A DNA stretch of 64,000 nucleotides from Corynebacterium anserum (GTDB lineage: Bacteria; Actinomycetota; Actinomycetes; Mycobacteriales; Mycobacteriaceae), in the NCBI RefSeq assembly GCF_014262665.1, contig NZ_CP046883.1:372001-436000 (forward strand), written 5' to 3'. Position 1 is the stretch's first letter; every line of letters begins with the position of its first letter. A program made the translations under genes and the position numbers. The notes below the pieces were generated by a model. It made no database searches and was not told the DNA's origin. It worked only from the letters and a program-made list of their open reading frames with translations. Positions 54,712 to 64,000 of the stretch are shown here, piece after piece.

Positions 54712-56182
54712 AGATAAGAAACCTCGTGTTTCTGGCTCTGTCTTACTATTACCCTTTTAACTAAATAACTCTATGCGCCTTTCTTTAAACGAGTGATTGC
54801 ACGAACTTTTTCCCTCCCTCTTTACATAGTGCTTCTGTAACTGATCTCCAATGACCACCACAGTGTTCTCTACCTCGACAACGACGAACCAGAACAGTTC
54901 ACACTTATCGCGAAAACCTTCACCGACTTCCCCCCCCCAAACATGCTCGCCCACTCCGAAATACACAAGGCCACCCTAATGCCCGGGAATGCTTGCCATT
55001 TAAAAGTGTTCCTTTGAGGTAGAGTTGTGCCACACATGTGTGGTGAGGGTTACAGCTGTTGCCATCGGATTGGTGTTCTAACTGGCTCAGCAGGTCGATG
55101 TTGAGTCGGTGCCTTGCAGTATTGGGTCCGAGAGCAGTAGAAGAGTATCTTGGAAAACTCATCGAGTCACATCAGGCTTTGACCAAGTTTGTTGCTATCG
55201 GCGCCATCTGCTCTCGGCACTACTGATAAGACTGAAATTGCCCGAGTGGGTCGAGGATTCCGCTTGTTTGTACGTCAGCATCGTGATCAGAACGCTCGAC
55301 TCGCACATCTTCAAAATGCTATTAGAAGAACGTGAATCAGACCGGATCAGGAGAGCAAATAAGACGCAAAAGTGCGTCACATCATTGCCAGATTAATCCC
55401 GGCAAGAGCGAACAACTTTGCCGTCTGGGGAGCCTCGCGGCACGTCGTTCGCGTGGCTTCCATGTTCACGCTGCCGTCTTCATTAGCCGAGTTTACTTCT
55501 TCTGTTCATGTCCACGAGCGTCGCGCGCTTTGACCCGCCTACTCGACTCGCTTCCGGAGATATGTTTGGAGTTGTTGGTCAGCACTGTTACGCCGCAAGT
55601 AGGCTCTCGGCGGCCGAGCTGTAATGCTTTCTCAGCGCTGAAGTGACATCACACCATATGAACTCTTAAGGCTTGAGTTTGATGTAAATCCTCAATACTG
55701 GAAAACAATGTTGTCTAACTTTGAACACATGGAAGCAAAATGTTTTTCTTAATGATAGTTAATTCGAGGTGACGCTTACCATTAAAGTACGCAATTAATC
55801 GACAAGCGAACGAGCTATTTCTACCAGTATTTATGCATACTCCTCATGCCCAATTGTTTATGGTTAGGTAATTAATATTAGCGTTTTGCTAATACAATGC
55901 TATCGCTAAACCTTGGAAATGGGCGCTTTTGAACAAAAAATGAAGTCTAGTAAAAGTCGGAAAATATTTGAAACAATCGTGCTTCAATTTAAACCAATTT
56001 GTATGCAGTAGCACCAGTGAAAATAATCGGCATTTTACATTAATTGCCAGCCAGAACGGAGTCGATCGAAAGATTCAACCATAAAGCACTTGACCATATT
56101 CCCTGCCGTGGTATTGTCAAGAGTCAAAGCATTGTGCCTTGGGTCAAGACTGAGCTGAAATAATTAAGTAAAGGGTGATTAA
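54712..56182. other. Long AT-rich decayed stretch without intact genes
   Basis: No intact gene is supported. Patches look like former coding sequence. The forward strand at about 54847-55017 reads HHSVLYLDNDEPEQFTLIA then KTFTDFPPPNML, across a run of nine C (54930-54938). The forward strand at 55114-55198 reads LGPRAVEEYLGKLIESHQAL. At 55226-55333 it reads TEIARVGRGFRLFVRQHRDQ. These could be pieces of regulators, but no family is safe. From 55640 on the sequence is very AT-rich with no open frame of note. Confidence 0.5.
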
Positions 56183-57587
56183 AATTAGCGTAGCCTCCAC
56201 CAAGCGGAAAATATCCGGATTTGGACGGCGCATGCCAGCTATTTCGGAAGTTTATAATATTAAAAAAGTCGACGAAATTAAGAAAGTCCTTGAGTTAACA
56301 GTAGATCAGAGGGTCAAGAAAAAATAGGGGAATAATTGCCCGCAGCTTGAGTCGATCATATGGCGATCCGGCTCAAAATTGCGGGGGTGCAGTATTAGAC
56401 CTATCAAATTTCAATCAAATATATTCTATTGATAGGGATACGGGGGTGATTGTTATGGATTCTGGCGTTAACTTAGATCTTCTTATGCGAGTGGCCTTGC
56501 CCTTCGGTTTGTGGGTTCCTGTTCTTCCTTGTACCAGGGAAGTAACAGTTGGCGGCGCAATTGCGTGTGATATCCACGGAAAGAATCATCACTCGTCTGA
56601 ATCATTTGGAGAACATGTTGTTCGTATGGAGCTCCTGATAGCTGATGGATCTGTGATAACACTTGAGCTGAGGGGAACTAAAGACGATCCATCTGGCGAT
56701 ATTTTTTGGGCCGCGGTTGGTGGAATCGGGATGACGGGAATTATTCTTCGCGTCTGGCTTCGGATGACCAAAATTGAAACTGCATATTTTATTGTTGATA
56801 CAGATGGTACTCGTAACGTAGACGAAACTGTAGAGATACACACTGATGTGTCTGAGTCTTCCTATACCTATTCTTCAGCATGGTTTGACTCTATGATTGG
56901 TGAGCCTCACCTCGGAAAAGCAGCTCTTGCGAGAGGATCGCTAGCCACACTAGCGCAGTTGGAAGATCTTGCCCCAAAAAAAGAATAATAAACCCTTAGC
57001 ATTCGATGCTCCTAAGCTATTTGATGTTCCTGATATTTTCCAAATGGCCTAGCGAGCTGGTTTGATTTTACTCTAGTATCTCGAGCCTACTACTATAAAA
57101 CTATTCCACGCGGAAAGAATATGGTTCAGAATTTAACTCAGTTTTATCACCCGCTTGATTTAGTAGGATAATGTAATAGGCTTTATGGTTCGTCAGGTTT
57201 CTGCCAGTACCAATTTTTGGTTCCGCCTGACGCTCTTGATGAGTTTAAAAAATATACGAGACATCCAATCCCCAGGTCATTGGTCAGCGCTGAACGTATT
57301 TAAGTTTTTCGGCCCCGGAAATAAAGCTTTGCTAAATTTTTCTATGCAAGGTAGGAATGTAGCGCTGGATTTTCCACCCAAAGCAGGATTAGGTGATTTT
57401 CTTAATTTACTTGATAAAAGGATAATAGAGTTCGGGGGACACGTATACACGGAAAGGATTTTAGAGTTTCTGCCGACGACTTTCATAAAATGTATCTGGA
57501 AATCGAAAAATGGAAAAGCGTGCGTAAAAAAGTCGATCCTGATGGCGTTTTATTTCAGATATGGCTAGGCGCTTGGGACTAAATTAG
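56183..57587 (+). pseudogene. dprE1: Decayed dprE1 (decaprenylphosphoryl-beta-D-ribose oxidase)
   Basis: The forward strand reads DprE1 from KISGFGRRMPAISEVYN through [60 protein letters not shown] and [14 protein letters not shown] in one frame to 56986. It then continues in broken frames ([67 protein letters not shown]) to an end reading DMARRLGLN-stop at 57587. At least five frameshifts or stops are visible. The FAD-binding core and the GKNHH block are well kept. DprE1 is needed for arabinan precursors, so a working copy must be elsewhere if the organism makes arabinogalactan. Confidence 0.8.
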
Positions 57588-58089
57588 GCTAGCGGCAGTA
57601 TAGTGCCTGTGTAGTAAATTCAATGATAGGCTGTCGTTGCCTTTCATGTGATCGGTTAGGCATCCATGTTTGTACTGGTTTAATTTTCTTTCGTTTTATT
57701 GAGTTACGCTCGATTTAAGATTCGAACGGCGGCGAGAACATTTTTTCGTCAGTTGGGTGTCTTTTCGCATGTGTGATGTTGACTAATTACACTATGTTTG
57801 AGTTAGTTTGGGTAGCATAAAAGTTATCAAGATGCTTTTCTCGTTAGGTGTCTAGTGGGTATAATTGCAAGGTTTCCAGCAGTTCGGTAGCTGCTATCGT
57901 AATTCTGTGGTGGGAGTTTATCGATGTTTAGCCACCGTAGGATGTGAATGATCCTCGACATATAATTTCGTTACGGCTTGGATCGTTATTATCTAGCTTT
58001 TCTGAAGTGGGAAATGGAATGGTTTAGTTTTGACATATATTACGTGCAACCGAATTTGCTTGGCTTCGATTTCTTATGATTGCGATTGA
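57588..58089. other. AT-rich intergenic stretch
   Basis: About 500 bases of low GC between the dprE1 fossil and the IS remnant. I see no coding frame, RNA gene or clear repeat. Confidence 0.4.
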
Positions 58090-58740
58090 TTTTACTCTAT
58101 AAGCTAGTTGAAGTGCGATTTCGATAATGGCCGGTTTTCGGACGGGCAGTCGATGATGGAAAATTCGGTGTTGTCTTGGCGTGCATTGATAGAGCGAGCA
58201 TTGATTGCATGGACGGCGAATTGGAGGGCATGGCCATTTTCTTTGGCGATAAGGGCCTGGGTTAAGCGGTTGTAGAGGCAACGCGTTAATGCGCTTTGAG
58301 TCAGATAACACCCACCTCAGGCGACCCTGCGGGAGTCCACGTCGGTGACAACAGCGCTGTACACGAATCCTTTCCTGGCATGCACATACGTCATGTCAGC
58401 CACCCACAACCGATCGAGGTGCTGGAGGTTGAAATTCATGGCGCACCAAGTAAGGGCGAGTATCCGACCTTTTGGGCTTATGTATCGTCACAGCAGACCG
58501 GCTTTTACCCATGCCAGGTATATCCGCAAGGCGCATCAGACGCGCAGTGCGTTCACGCCCAATGTCCATTCCTCCAACGGCGCAGCCTGATCCTCATACA
58601 TACGCGCAACTGCCAAAAACGGCGCCTTGAACATCTCCCCGCTGATGAGCAGCGCCAACTCTACTGTCCGATCCCCACCTCACTGACATGTCACGTTGAA
58701 CCAACGTCTGCAAGGCTGCGCGTGTGTGGCGGGGTCACCG
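58090..58740 (-). mobile_element. IS3-family transposase remnant
   Basis: The reverse strand carries OrfB pieces of an IS3-type transposase: GRERTARLMRLADIPGMGKS and TRPYLVRHEF (58563-58440), LDRLWVADMTYVHARKGFVY then SAVVTDVDSRRVA with a TGA (58429-58318), then in another frame WVLSDSKRINALPLQPLN (to about 58254). The catalytic core (WVADMTYV first Asp) is recognisable but the gene is full of stops and shifts. Inverted terminal repeats were not found. Confidence 0.65.
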
Positions 58741-58751
58741 CGACGTGAGGA

Positions 58752-59570
58752 TCACCAAATGTATACTTCGTCGCCTACCTGCAGATCGTTGTAGTAACGA
58801 ATGGCATCAGGGCGTTCTAGGCGTACACAGCCGGATGATGGGTAGGCAGTGTTGCCTTGGTGGAATGCGTGGCCATTGTTGGTGAAGTAGACGGCGTAGG
58901 GCATCGGCGCATTGTTGAATTCGCGGGATACCTCATCCTTGACTTTGCGGGTGACATAGAAGGTGCCTCGAGGAGTTTCCTCGCCCTTCTTGCCCTTGTT
59001 CATGGTGACAGGGCCGTAGGTGATTTTGCCGTCTTTTTGCAGCCATGTTTTGTTATTGGCTAAGTCAACACACGCGCGAGCGGTAGCTGGGCAGGGGTTA
59101 TTGCGTGCGGCGCTGGCGCGAGCGGCCTCGGCCTGCGCTTCCGCAGCGGCCTTCTCCGCGGCGGCTTTTTCTTCCGCTGCCTTTTTCTCGGCGGCGACGC
59201 GTGCAGCGTCGCGTTCTTGCAGTGCGCCCGGTGCTACAGAGTTAGTGAAGCTGTCGACGCCTTGCGTGATCTGGTTGCGTAGTGCTGGATCGAGGTTCTG
59301 GGTACCGTTGATAATGTCATCGCGAGCTTGGAGAGCTCCAGTGTTCCATTGTGTGCGCAGTTGCTCGGAAGACCCTGAGACGTTGGTTGCTGCGTTGTTG
59401 ACCCCTGCAGCGTTGGAGTTTGTAGCGTTGGGGGCCGGGGTGGCCGGTGCAGGAGCTGCACTGGCGACACCTGCGCCAAGGGTGGATGCAGTGACGACAG
59501 CTAGGCCGACGGTGGCCGCACGATGGATAGCGGTGTGTGTACGCGCGTGGCGCTTAGAGTGGGAAGTCAT
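58752..59570 (-). CDS. L,D-transpeptidase (YkuD domain), secreted
   Basis: A 272-residue exported enzyme. The signal peptide runs MTSHSKRHARTHT...GAGVASA, followed by a linker, a Lys/Glu/Ala-rich helical segment (VAAEKKAAEEKAAAEKAAAE, about residues 120-150), and the YkuD domain with the catalytic motif HAFHQGNTAYPSSGCVRL. It forms 3-3 cross-links or anchors proteins to peptidoglycan. The ATG at 59570 is used; an ATG at 59602 would add eleven residues. No clear ribosome binding site is present. Confidence 0.88.
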   Translation of the reverse strand: MTSHSKRHARTHTAIHRAATVGLAVVTASTLGAGVASAAPAPATPAPNATNSNAAGVNNAATNVSGSSEQLRTQWNTGALQARDDIINGTQNLDPALRNQITQGVDSFTNSVAPGALQERDAARVAAEKKAAEEKAAAEKAAAEAQAEAARASAARNNPCPATARACVDLANNKTWLQKDGKITYGPVTMNKGKKGEETPRGTFYVTRKVKDEVSREFNNAPMPYAVYFTNNGHAFHQGNTAYPSSGCVRLERPDAIRYYNDLQVGDEVYIW

Positions 59571-59756
59571 GGGGGATACTTTATGACTGTGATAGGCCAT
59601 AAATCCATTTGTGTTGCATGTTCTGCAGACTCCGTTATGGATAAGTAATGGAATCTTTATCGAATTTTTATGCTCTTTCGATCGTTTATTGATCTTCGCT
59701 CCGTGGGTCACCGTGGGCTAGGTCATGGTCGGAGAGTGGATGAGTGTGGAAATCTA

Positions 59757-59790
59757 TTCACAGTAAATGTTCAGCTAACATTCAGAGTAA
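59757..59790 (+). promoter_or_regulatory. TTCA-type direct repeats upstream of phoR (candidate autoregulatory site)
   Basis: TTCAG occurs at 59770 and 59781 (period 11), with a TTCA at 59757, in GTTCAGCTAACATTCAGAG. Direct repeats spaced about one helix turn are typical of PhoP/PhoR-family binding. They lie 35-70 bases before the start. Confidence 0.35.
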
Positions 59791-59825
59791 AAGCACTACG
59801 ACGGTTCACAATGAGGAGCATGACA

Positions 59826-60527
59826 ATGCCGAATAGTCAACCAGTGAAGGTTCTCGTCGTTGATGATGAGGCCAATATCTCCGATCTCATTAAAGTCAGC
59901 CTCAAGTTCCAAGGCTTCGACGTGGAGACCGCTGACAACGGTCAGGATGCGCTGGCGTTGGCGGAAACCTATCAGCCAGATGCTTTCATTCTTGACGTGA
60001 TGATGCCTGGCATGGACGGCTTCACTCTACTGAATAAGTTGCGCAGCGCTGGGCATGAAGCCCCCGTGCTCTTCCTCACTGCCAAAGACGGTGTGGAAGA
60101 CCGCATCCACGGATTGACCATTGGTGCGGATGACTATGTCACAAAACCATTTTCTTTAGAGGAAGTGATCACCCGTCTGCGCGTGATTTTGCGTCGTGTA
60201 GCTCCGGAAGAAGAATCGGAATCCAGCGTTATCACCTACGAAGACCTCGCGCTCGATGATGACATGCATGAGGTCACCAAGGGCGGAAAAGTCGTGGATC
60301 TTTCTCCGACCGAGTTCAAACTATTGCGCTACTTCATGGTTAATGCAGAGGTGGTGCTGTCCAAGTCTAAGATCCTGGATCACGTATGGAACTATGATTT
60401 CGGCGGCGATGGCAATGTGGTGGAAAGCTATGTGTCCTATCTGCGCCGCAAAATCGATACCGAAGAACCGCGCCTCATTCACACCGTCCGAGGCGTGGGC
60501 TACGTACTACGCAAACCAAGGGCCTAA
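59826..60527 (+). CDS. phoR: Response regulator PhoR (OmpR family)
   Basis: A 233-residue regulator. The receiver domain has VLVVDDEANISDLIKVSLKFQG, the phosphorylated Asp in FILDVMMPGMDG, and Thr/Lys in FLTAKD...YVTKPFSL. The winged-helix domain ends VVESYVSYLRRKIDTEEPRL. The sequence is very close to M. tuberculosis PhoP. In C. glutamicum the orthologue is named PhoR and controls the phosphate-starvation genes. GAGGAG seven bases before the ATG at 59826 fixes the start. The kinase gene follows after six bases. Confidence 0.88.
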   Translation: MPNSQPVKVLVVDDEANISDLIKVSLKFQGFDVETADNGQDALALAETYQPDAFILDVMMPGMDGFTLLNKLRSAGHEAPVLFLTAKDGVEDRIHGLTIGADDYVTKPFSLEEVITRLRVILRRVAPEEESESSVITYEDLALDDDMHEVTKGGKVVDLSPTEFKLLRYFMVNAEVVLSKSKILDHVWNYDFGGDGNVVESYVSYLRRKIDTEEPRLIHTVRGVGYVLRKPRA

Positions 60528-60533
60528 AAATCT

Positions 60534-62585
60534 GTGAGCTTTTCCCAGCCATCCAACCCGCGCGGAGACGTCGGTGACAAGGAAACCAGTAGCGACTTAG
60601 TTAGCGAGGGCCAGAACTACGGAAGTTTCATCGCTCAGCCGAAGAAACGTCAGCGCCACTTTCTGAGCCGTTACCCACTGCGTATTTCCCTTGTCATGGT
60701 GATTACTACGCTCGCTGCGCTCGGGCTCACCGGTTTCTCTGCTGTGATCACCACTAACCTGCAACGCATCCTGGTGGAACAGGTGGACAATCAGCTGGAC
60801 TCCGCCACGCAGACCTGGGCGCATGAAACAGCCGTTCCAGATGAGTCGAATGGGTGGGAGCGATCTCCCAATGTGCAGGGCTCGGTGCCGGGCAATAGTG
60901 GTGTGTCGCGGCCTCCCAGTGAGTTTTACGTCTGCGTGGTTGATGGAGATACCGCAGTTGAAACCTTCAACTCGGTATTCGACTCTCTACCGGATGTCTC
61001 CTCTCTCACGACCCCAAGTGCACCTCAGACAGTGAATGCCCGTGCGGGGTCGGCATCGCCCGCGTCCTGGAGGGCGGCGTCGGTAAAGAACTCAGATGGA
61101 ACCGTAACTATTGTGGCGCTGTCGCTAGAAAGCGAAGAGCACACGATTGCCCGTATCGTCTTCTTCCAAGTAGTGGTGGGCATTATCGTCTTGACGCTGC
61201 TGATGGCGGCATCGATGTACATCGTGCGCCGAGCGTTACGTCCTCTCAATGAGGTCGAGGTGACCGCATCGCTGATTTCCCGCGGACAGTTGGGACAGCG
61301 CGTACCTCCGGGTAATCCGCGCACAGAAGTGGGCCGACTATCCGACGCACTTAACCGCATGTTGCAGCAAATTCAAGGCGCATTCGTGGCGGTTGCGGCC
61401 TCGGAGCGTCAGGCGCGTAAGTCGGAAGCCTCGATGCGCCGTTTTATCGGCGATGCCTCGCATGAACTCCGTACCCCGCTCACCTCCGTGCGCGGTTATG
61501 CGGAGCTCTACACGTCGGGCGCAACCGACGACGCTAACCTGGTCATCGACAAAATCTCCGAAGAAGCCGGCAGGATGAGCCTGTTGGTTGAAGACCTCCT
61601 AGCGCTCGTACGCATGGACGAAGGGCGTCCAATGCGACAAGACCGCGTGGACATGCTCGAGTTGGTTCTGGCAACCGCCGAATCCACACGTGCGGCATTC
61701 CCAGGCCGCACCATCAACGTGTCCAACCAATGCGGATGCATCCCCGTGGTCATTGGTGACTCCGCGCGTTTGCACCAAGTGATGGGTAACTTGCTGACCA
61801 ACTCCATGCGTCACGCAGGTGAGGATGCGGAAACTGAAGTGATCCTCAAAGTTGACCAGAAAGTCGCGCCGAATAGTGTTGTCATCGAGGTCAACGACAA
61901 CGGTGTAGGTATTCCGGAGAAGGACCTGCCCCACCTTTTCGACCGCTTTTACCGCCCCGATGTGTCACGCTCACGCCACTCCGGTGGGTCTGGGCTAGGC
62001 CTGTCCATTGTGAAGGGGTTGGTTGAGAAACACGGAGGCTCGATCTCCGTACGGTCCACACTGGGTGACGGTACAAGTTTTCGTATCTTGCTCCCACGGG
62101 CTCCCGAGGCAGATCGTAGCGTGGAGATTGTCGATGCCGAGGGGCATGGAGACAGCGGAGCCAATGGCGCATCCGAACATGCGCCGACTAGCGCCCATGG
62201 CTCGACTCAGCGCGGACAAGCGACAGCCCAGGACAACGCTGCGCACACTAGGGGAACTGTTCCGTCACAATCCACTTCGGGGGACTCTGGCCGAGATGAT
62301 ACGTCCCAGGGCAGAGGAGGCGGGCCAGCGGTGAGGGGCCAAGGTTCCGGCGGAGAGCAGGGTTCTGTGGAGAACTGTGGTTCTGATACTGCGGACAGCG
62401 GTGTTCAGAGTGCGGCTGACCGACATGGGGAACTGACTCCCTCGGAACGTAACGTAGCAGGTAGCGCGACGCAGAACGGAAAGAACGGCGGCCGTTTTAG
62501 TCCCCGCAGAGTAGGCCACACTGTGAGCCGCATTGTGAACAACACCAAGCGCAAAGCAGAAAGCCGTAAACACAAAAGGGACTAG
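60534..62585 (+). CDS. phoS: Sensor histidine kinase PhoS
   Basis: A 683-residue kinase. Two membrane segments (about 50-70 and 205-230) flank an extracytoplasmic sensor of about 135 residues. A HAMP domain follows, then the H-box RRFIGDASHELRTPLTSV, N-box GNLLTNSMRHA, G1 NDNGVGIPE, F-box LFDRFYRP and G2 GGSGLGLSIVKG. Residues about 523-683 form a Gly/Ser/Gln-rich disordered tail ending in a basic cluster (NNTKRKAESRKHKRD), unusual for this kinase family. Start GTG at 60534. It phosphorylates the neighbouring PhoR. Confidence 0.88.
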   Translation: MSFSQPSNPRGDVGDKETSSDLVSEGQNYGSFIAQPKKRQRHFLSRYPLRISLVMVITTLAALGLTGFSAVITTNLQRILVEQVDNQLDSATQTWAHETAVPDESNGWERSPNVQGSVPGNSGVSRPPSEFYVCVVDGDTAVETFNSVFDSLPDVSSLTTPSAPQTVNARAGSASPASWRAASVKNSDGTVTIVALSLESEEHTIARIVFFQVVVGIIVLTLLMAASMYIVRRALRPLNEVEVTASLISRGQLGQRVPPGNPRTEVGRLSDALNRMLQQIQGAFVAVAASERQARKSEASMRRFIGDASHELRTPLTSVRGYAELYTSGATDDANLVIDKISEEAGRMSLLVEDLLALVRMDEGRPMRQDRVDMLELVLATAESTRAAFPGRTINVSNQCGCIPVVIGDSARLHQVMGNLLTNSMRHAGEDAETEVILKVDQKVAPNSVVIEVNDNGVGIPEKDLPHLFDRFYRPDVSRSRHSGGSGLGLSIVKGLVEKHGGSISVRSTLGDGTSFRILLPRAPEADRSVEIVDAEGHGDSGANGASEHAPTSAHGSTQRGQATAQDNAAHTRGTVPSQSTSGDSGRDDTSQGRGGGPAVRGQGSGGEQGSVENCGSDTADSGVQSAADRHGELTPSERNVAGSATQNGKNGGRFSPRRVGHTVSRIVNNTKRKAESRKHKRD

Positions 62586-62607
62586 GTTACAGGTTTGGGT
62601 GGATAAG

Positions 62608-63048
62608 TTACAGGTTGTCGGTTTCTACACCGGTATCCACACCCTGTGCTTCAAGTGCGGCGCGAATCTTTTCGGCAGCCGCATCCATCTGTGCAGGGTC
62701 AGTTTCATCCATCTTCATAACGGTTGCCAGGCTGTACCCGGACATGTCGTTCGCGGGAAAGACATGGATATGAGCGTGGGGAACTTCAAAACCCGCAATC
62801 AGATAGCCGGCACGCTCGGAACCAAAAGACGCAATGATCGCTGAACCGACCTTCTGCGCCACATCATTGCACTGCGCCCATAACTCGGGTTCGATGTCAG
62901 TCCATTTATCGATCTCCTTAATAGGAACCACCAACGTGTGGCCGTAGGCCACTGGCTCGATGGTGAGAAAAGCGGCGACCTTGTCGTCGCGATACACGAA
63001 GCGACCAGGTAGCTCTCCATTAATGATCTTGGTGAATACGGTAGCCAT
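62608..63048 (-). CDS. HIT-family protein (nucleotide hydrolase/transferase)
   Basis: A 146-residue histidine-triad protein: FTKIINGELPGRFVYRDDKVAAFLTIEPVAYGHTLVVPIKEI, then the triad HAHIHVFP (HxHxHxx). Members hydrolyse adenosine phosphoramidates or dinucleotides. Diverges from purD; the ends of this gene and phoS face each other with about 20 bases between. Confidence 0.9.
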   Translation of the reverse strand: MATVFTKIINGELPGRFVYRDDKVAAFLTIEPVAYGHTLVVPIKEIDKWTDIEPELWAQCNDVAQKVGSAIIASFGSERAGYLIAGFEVPHAHIHVFPANDMSGYSLATVMKMDETDPAQMDAAAEKIRAALEAQGVDTGVETDNL

Positions 63049-63137
63049 AGGTCACATGCTAGTAGGTCATGGCGTTTCGGGAGTTTGAGTTCGGGGGATG
63101 GAGGTAAGGGAGGAGTCTGCGCTAACACGGCGGACGC

Positions 63138-63143
63138 TAGACT
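63138..63143 (+). promoter_or_regulatory. -10 element of purD, probable leaderless start
   Basis: TAGACT lies seven bases before the purD ATG at 63151, and no ribosome binding site is present. The transcript would begin at the start codon. Confidence 0.4.
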
Positions 63144-63150
63144 GTAGGGC

Positions 63151-64000
63151 ATGCGCATTTTAGTCATCGGCAATGGTGCCCGTGAGCACGCACTGGCCTA
63201 CTCACTTTCCCGCGACCCCGAAGTCACCGAAGTTCATGTCAGCCCCGGAAATGCAGGAATGGCGGCCATCGCCACTGTGCACCCGGATGGTGATCCCGTT
63301 GACCTGGCTGAAAAAGTGAAGGCCGACCTTGTTGTGATCGGTCCGGAAATCCCGCTGGTTGCTGGGCTGGCTGACCAACTTCGCGACGCCGGCTTCCCCG
63401 TCTTCGGCCCCTCCGCTAGCGCTGCGCAGATTGAAGGATCGAAGAAATTTGCCAAGGATGTCATGGAACGTGCGGGGGTTAAAACCGCTCGTGCCGAGCA
63501 CATTCCGGTAGGGGCATCCGAGGCGGAAATCGATGCGGCGTTGGCCAACTTCGGACCAATGTACGTGGTGAAAGACGATGGTCTGGCAGGAGGCAAGGGC
63601 GTGGTCGTGACCGACGACTTGGCTAAGGCAAAGGAGCATGTCGCAACTGTCCATGCCGGCAATAACCCCGTGCTGCTGGAGAGCTTCTTAGACGGGCCGG
63701 AAGTGTCCTTATTCTGCTTAGTGGATGGAGAAACCGTCGTTCCTCTACAGCCAGCCCAGGATCATAAGCGCGTCGGAAATAATGATCAAGGACCCAACAC
63801 AGGCGGCATGGGTGCATATACACCGCTGCCATGGCTGCCGGCCGATGGGGTACAACGCATCGTGGACGAAGTGGTGCAACCAGTTGCCTCCCAAATGGTC
63901 GCCGACGGTGTGCCTTTCAGCGGCCTGCTATACGCGGGGCTTGCGTGGGGTGCCGACGGACCAGCAGTGGTTGAGTTCAACTGCCGGTTCGGTGATCCAG
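63151..64000 (+). CDS. purD: Phosphoribosylamine-glycine ligase (5' part)
   Basis: The first 283 codons of the GAR synthetase of purine synthesis; the 3' end lies beyond the window. [20 protein letters not shown] begins the N-domain. The ATP-grasp blocks are [63 protein letters not shown] and FNCRFGDP at the end. The start is the ATG at 63151. Confidence 0.95.
   Translation, partial: MRILVIGNGAREHALAYSLSRDPEVTEVHVSPGNAGMAAIATVHPDGDPVDLAEKVKADLVVIGPEIPLVAGLADQLRDAGFPVFGPSASAAQIEGSKKFAKDVMERAGVKTARAEHIPVGASEAEIDAALANFGPMYVVKDDGLAGGKGVVVTDDLAKAKEHVATVHAGNNPVLLESFLDGPEVSLFCLVDGETVVPLQPAQDHKRVGNNDQGPNTGGMGAYTPLPWLPADGVQRIVDEVVQPVASQMVADGVPFSGLLYAGLAWGADGPAVVEFNCRFGDP

Noticed and set aside
54930-54938. 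Phase-variable C9 tract
   Set aside because: The surrounding frame is a short remnant with no start or partner, so slippage would have no visible product.

Overview
The window looks like a chromosome segment of a mycolic-acid-type Corynebacterium with moderate GC. The evidence is gene content and order: lysS, clpC and mutY/carbonic anhydrase; lpqE-carD-ispD-ispF-cysS-rlmB; thrE-[Lys-rich protein]-otsA-[lipoprotein]-otsB-ipsA with a zinc ABC operon; phoR/phoS, HIT and purD. These follow the order I recall from Corynebacterium glutamicum and mycobacteria. LGFP-repeat secreted proteins, a fossil dprE1, trehalose synthesis genes, paired acyl-CoA dehydrogenases, a FadD-type ligase and two secreted lipases fit a corynebacterial envelope and a lipid-using lifestyle. 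The species is not determined.

Region by region. (1) 1-8620 is an accessory block that reads as a decayed integrated plasmid. It holds a resolvase tail, an orphan VbhA-like antitoxin, a gene with two in-frame TGA codons, a restriction-modification controller gene with intact tandem C-boxes, a fragmented N6-adenine methyltransferase/restriction enzyme, a MobF relaxase remnant, an LGFP secreted protein with a small membrane-protein neighbour, and a broken parA/ribbon-helix-helix partition pair. (2) 8647-13250 holds lysS and an acyl-CoA dehydrogenase pair. (3) 13740-18320 is a sulfate ABC operon (cysP-T-W-A) behind two McbR-like operators. (4) 18781-20526 is a fatty acyl-CoA synthetase. (5) 21189-23984 is clpC behind a full match to the ClgR box. 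(6) 24310-27511 holds two tandem secreted lipases.

(7) 27668-33512 is mutY, carbonic anhydrase, a membrane-anchored protein, lpqE, carD and ispDF, which is the mycobacterial order without disA and radA. (8) 33525-36298 is an inserted three-gene ABC exporter with its own promoter, a palindromic operator and two tiny overlapping ORFs in the leader. (9) 36448-40798 holds a FAH-family hydrolase, cysS, a queuosine-precursor transporter and rlmB. (10) 41073-45517 is a Zn ABC operon and the LacI-type regulator IpsA. (11) 45788-51409 holds trehalose synthesis and thrE, followed by tRNA-Thr and a GNAT. (12) 52733-58740 is a second accessory region: a broken LGFP protein followed by two paralogous small genes, a long AT-rich decayed stretch, a heavily mutated dprE1 copy and an IS3-type transposase remnant. 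(13) 58752-64000 holds an L,D-transpeptidase, phoR/phoS, a HIT protein and the 5' part of purD.

Intergenic spaces are unusually rich in short tandem duplications (24-54 bp units at ten or more sites). No CRISPR array or rRNA was seen. Of the unusual material, the best candidates are the R-M controller fossil with its operator, the two LGFP-protein/small-gene modules, the dprE1 fossil and the ABC exporter with leader ORFs.
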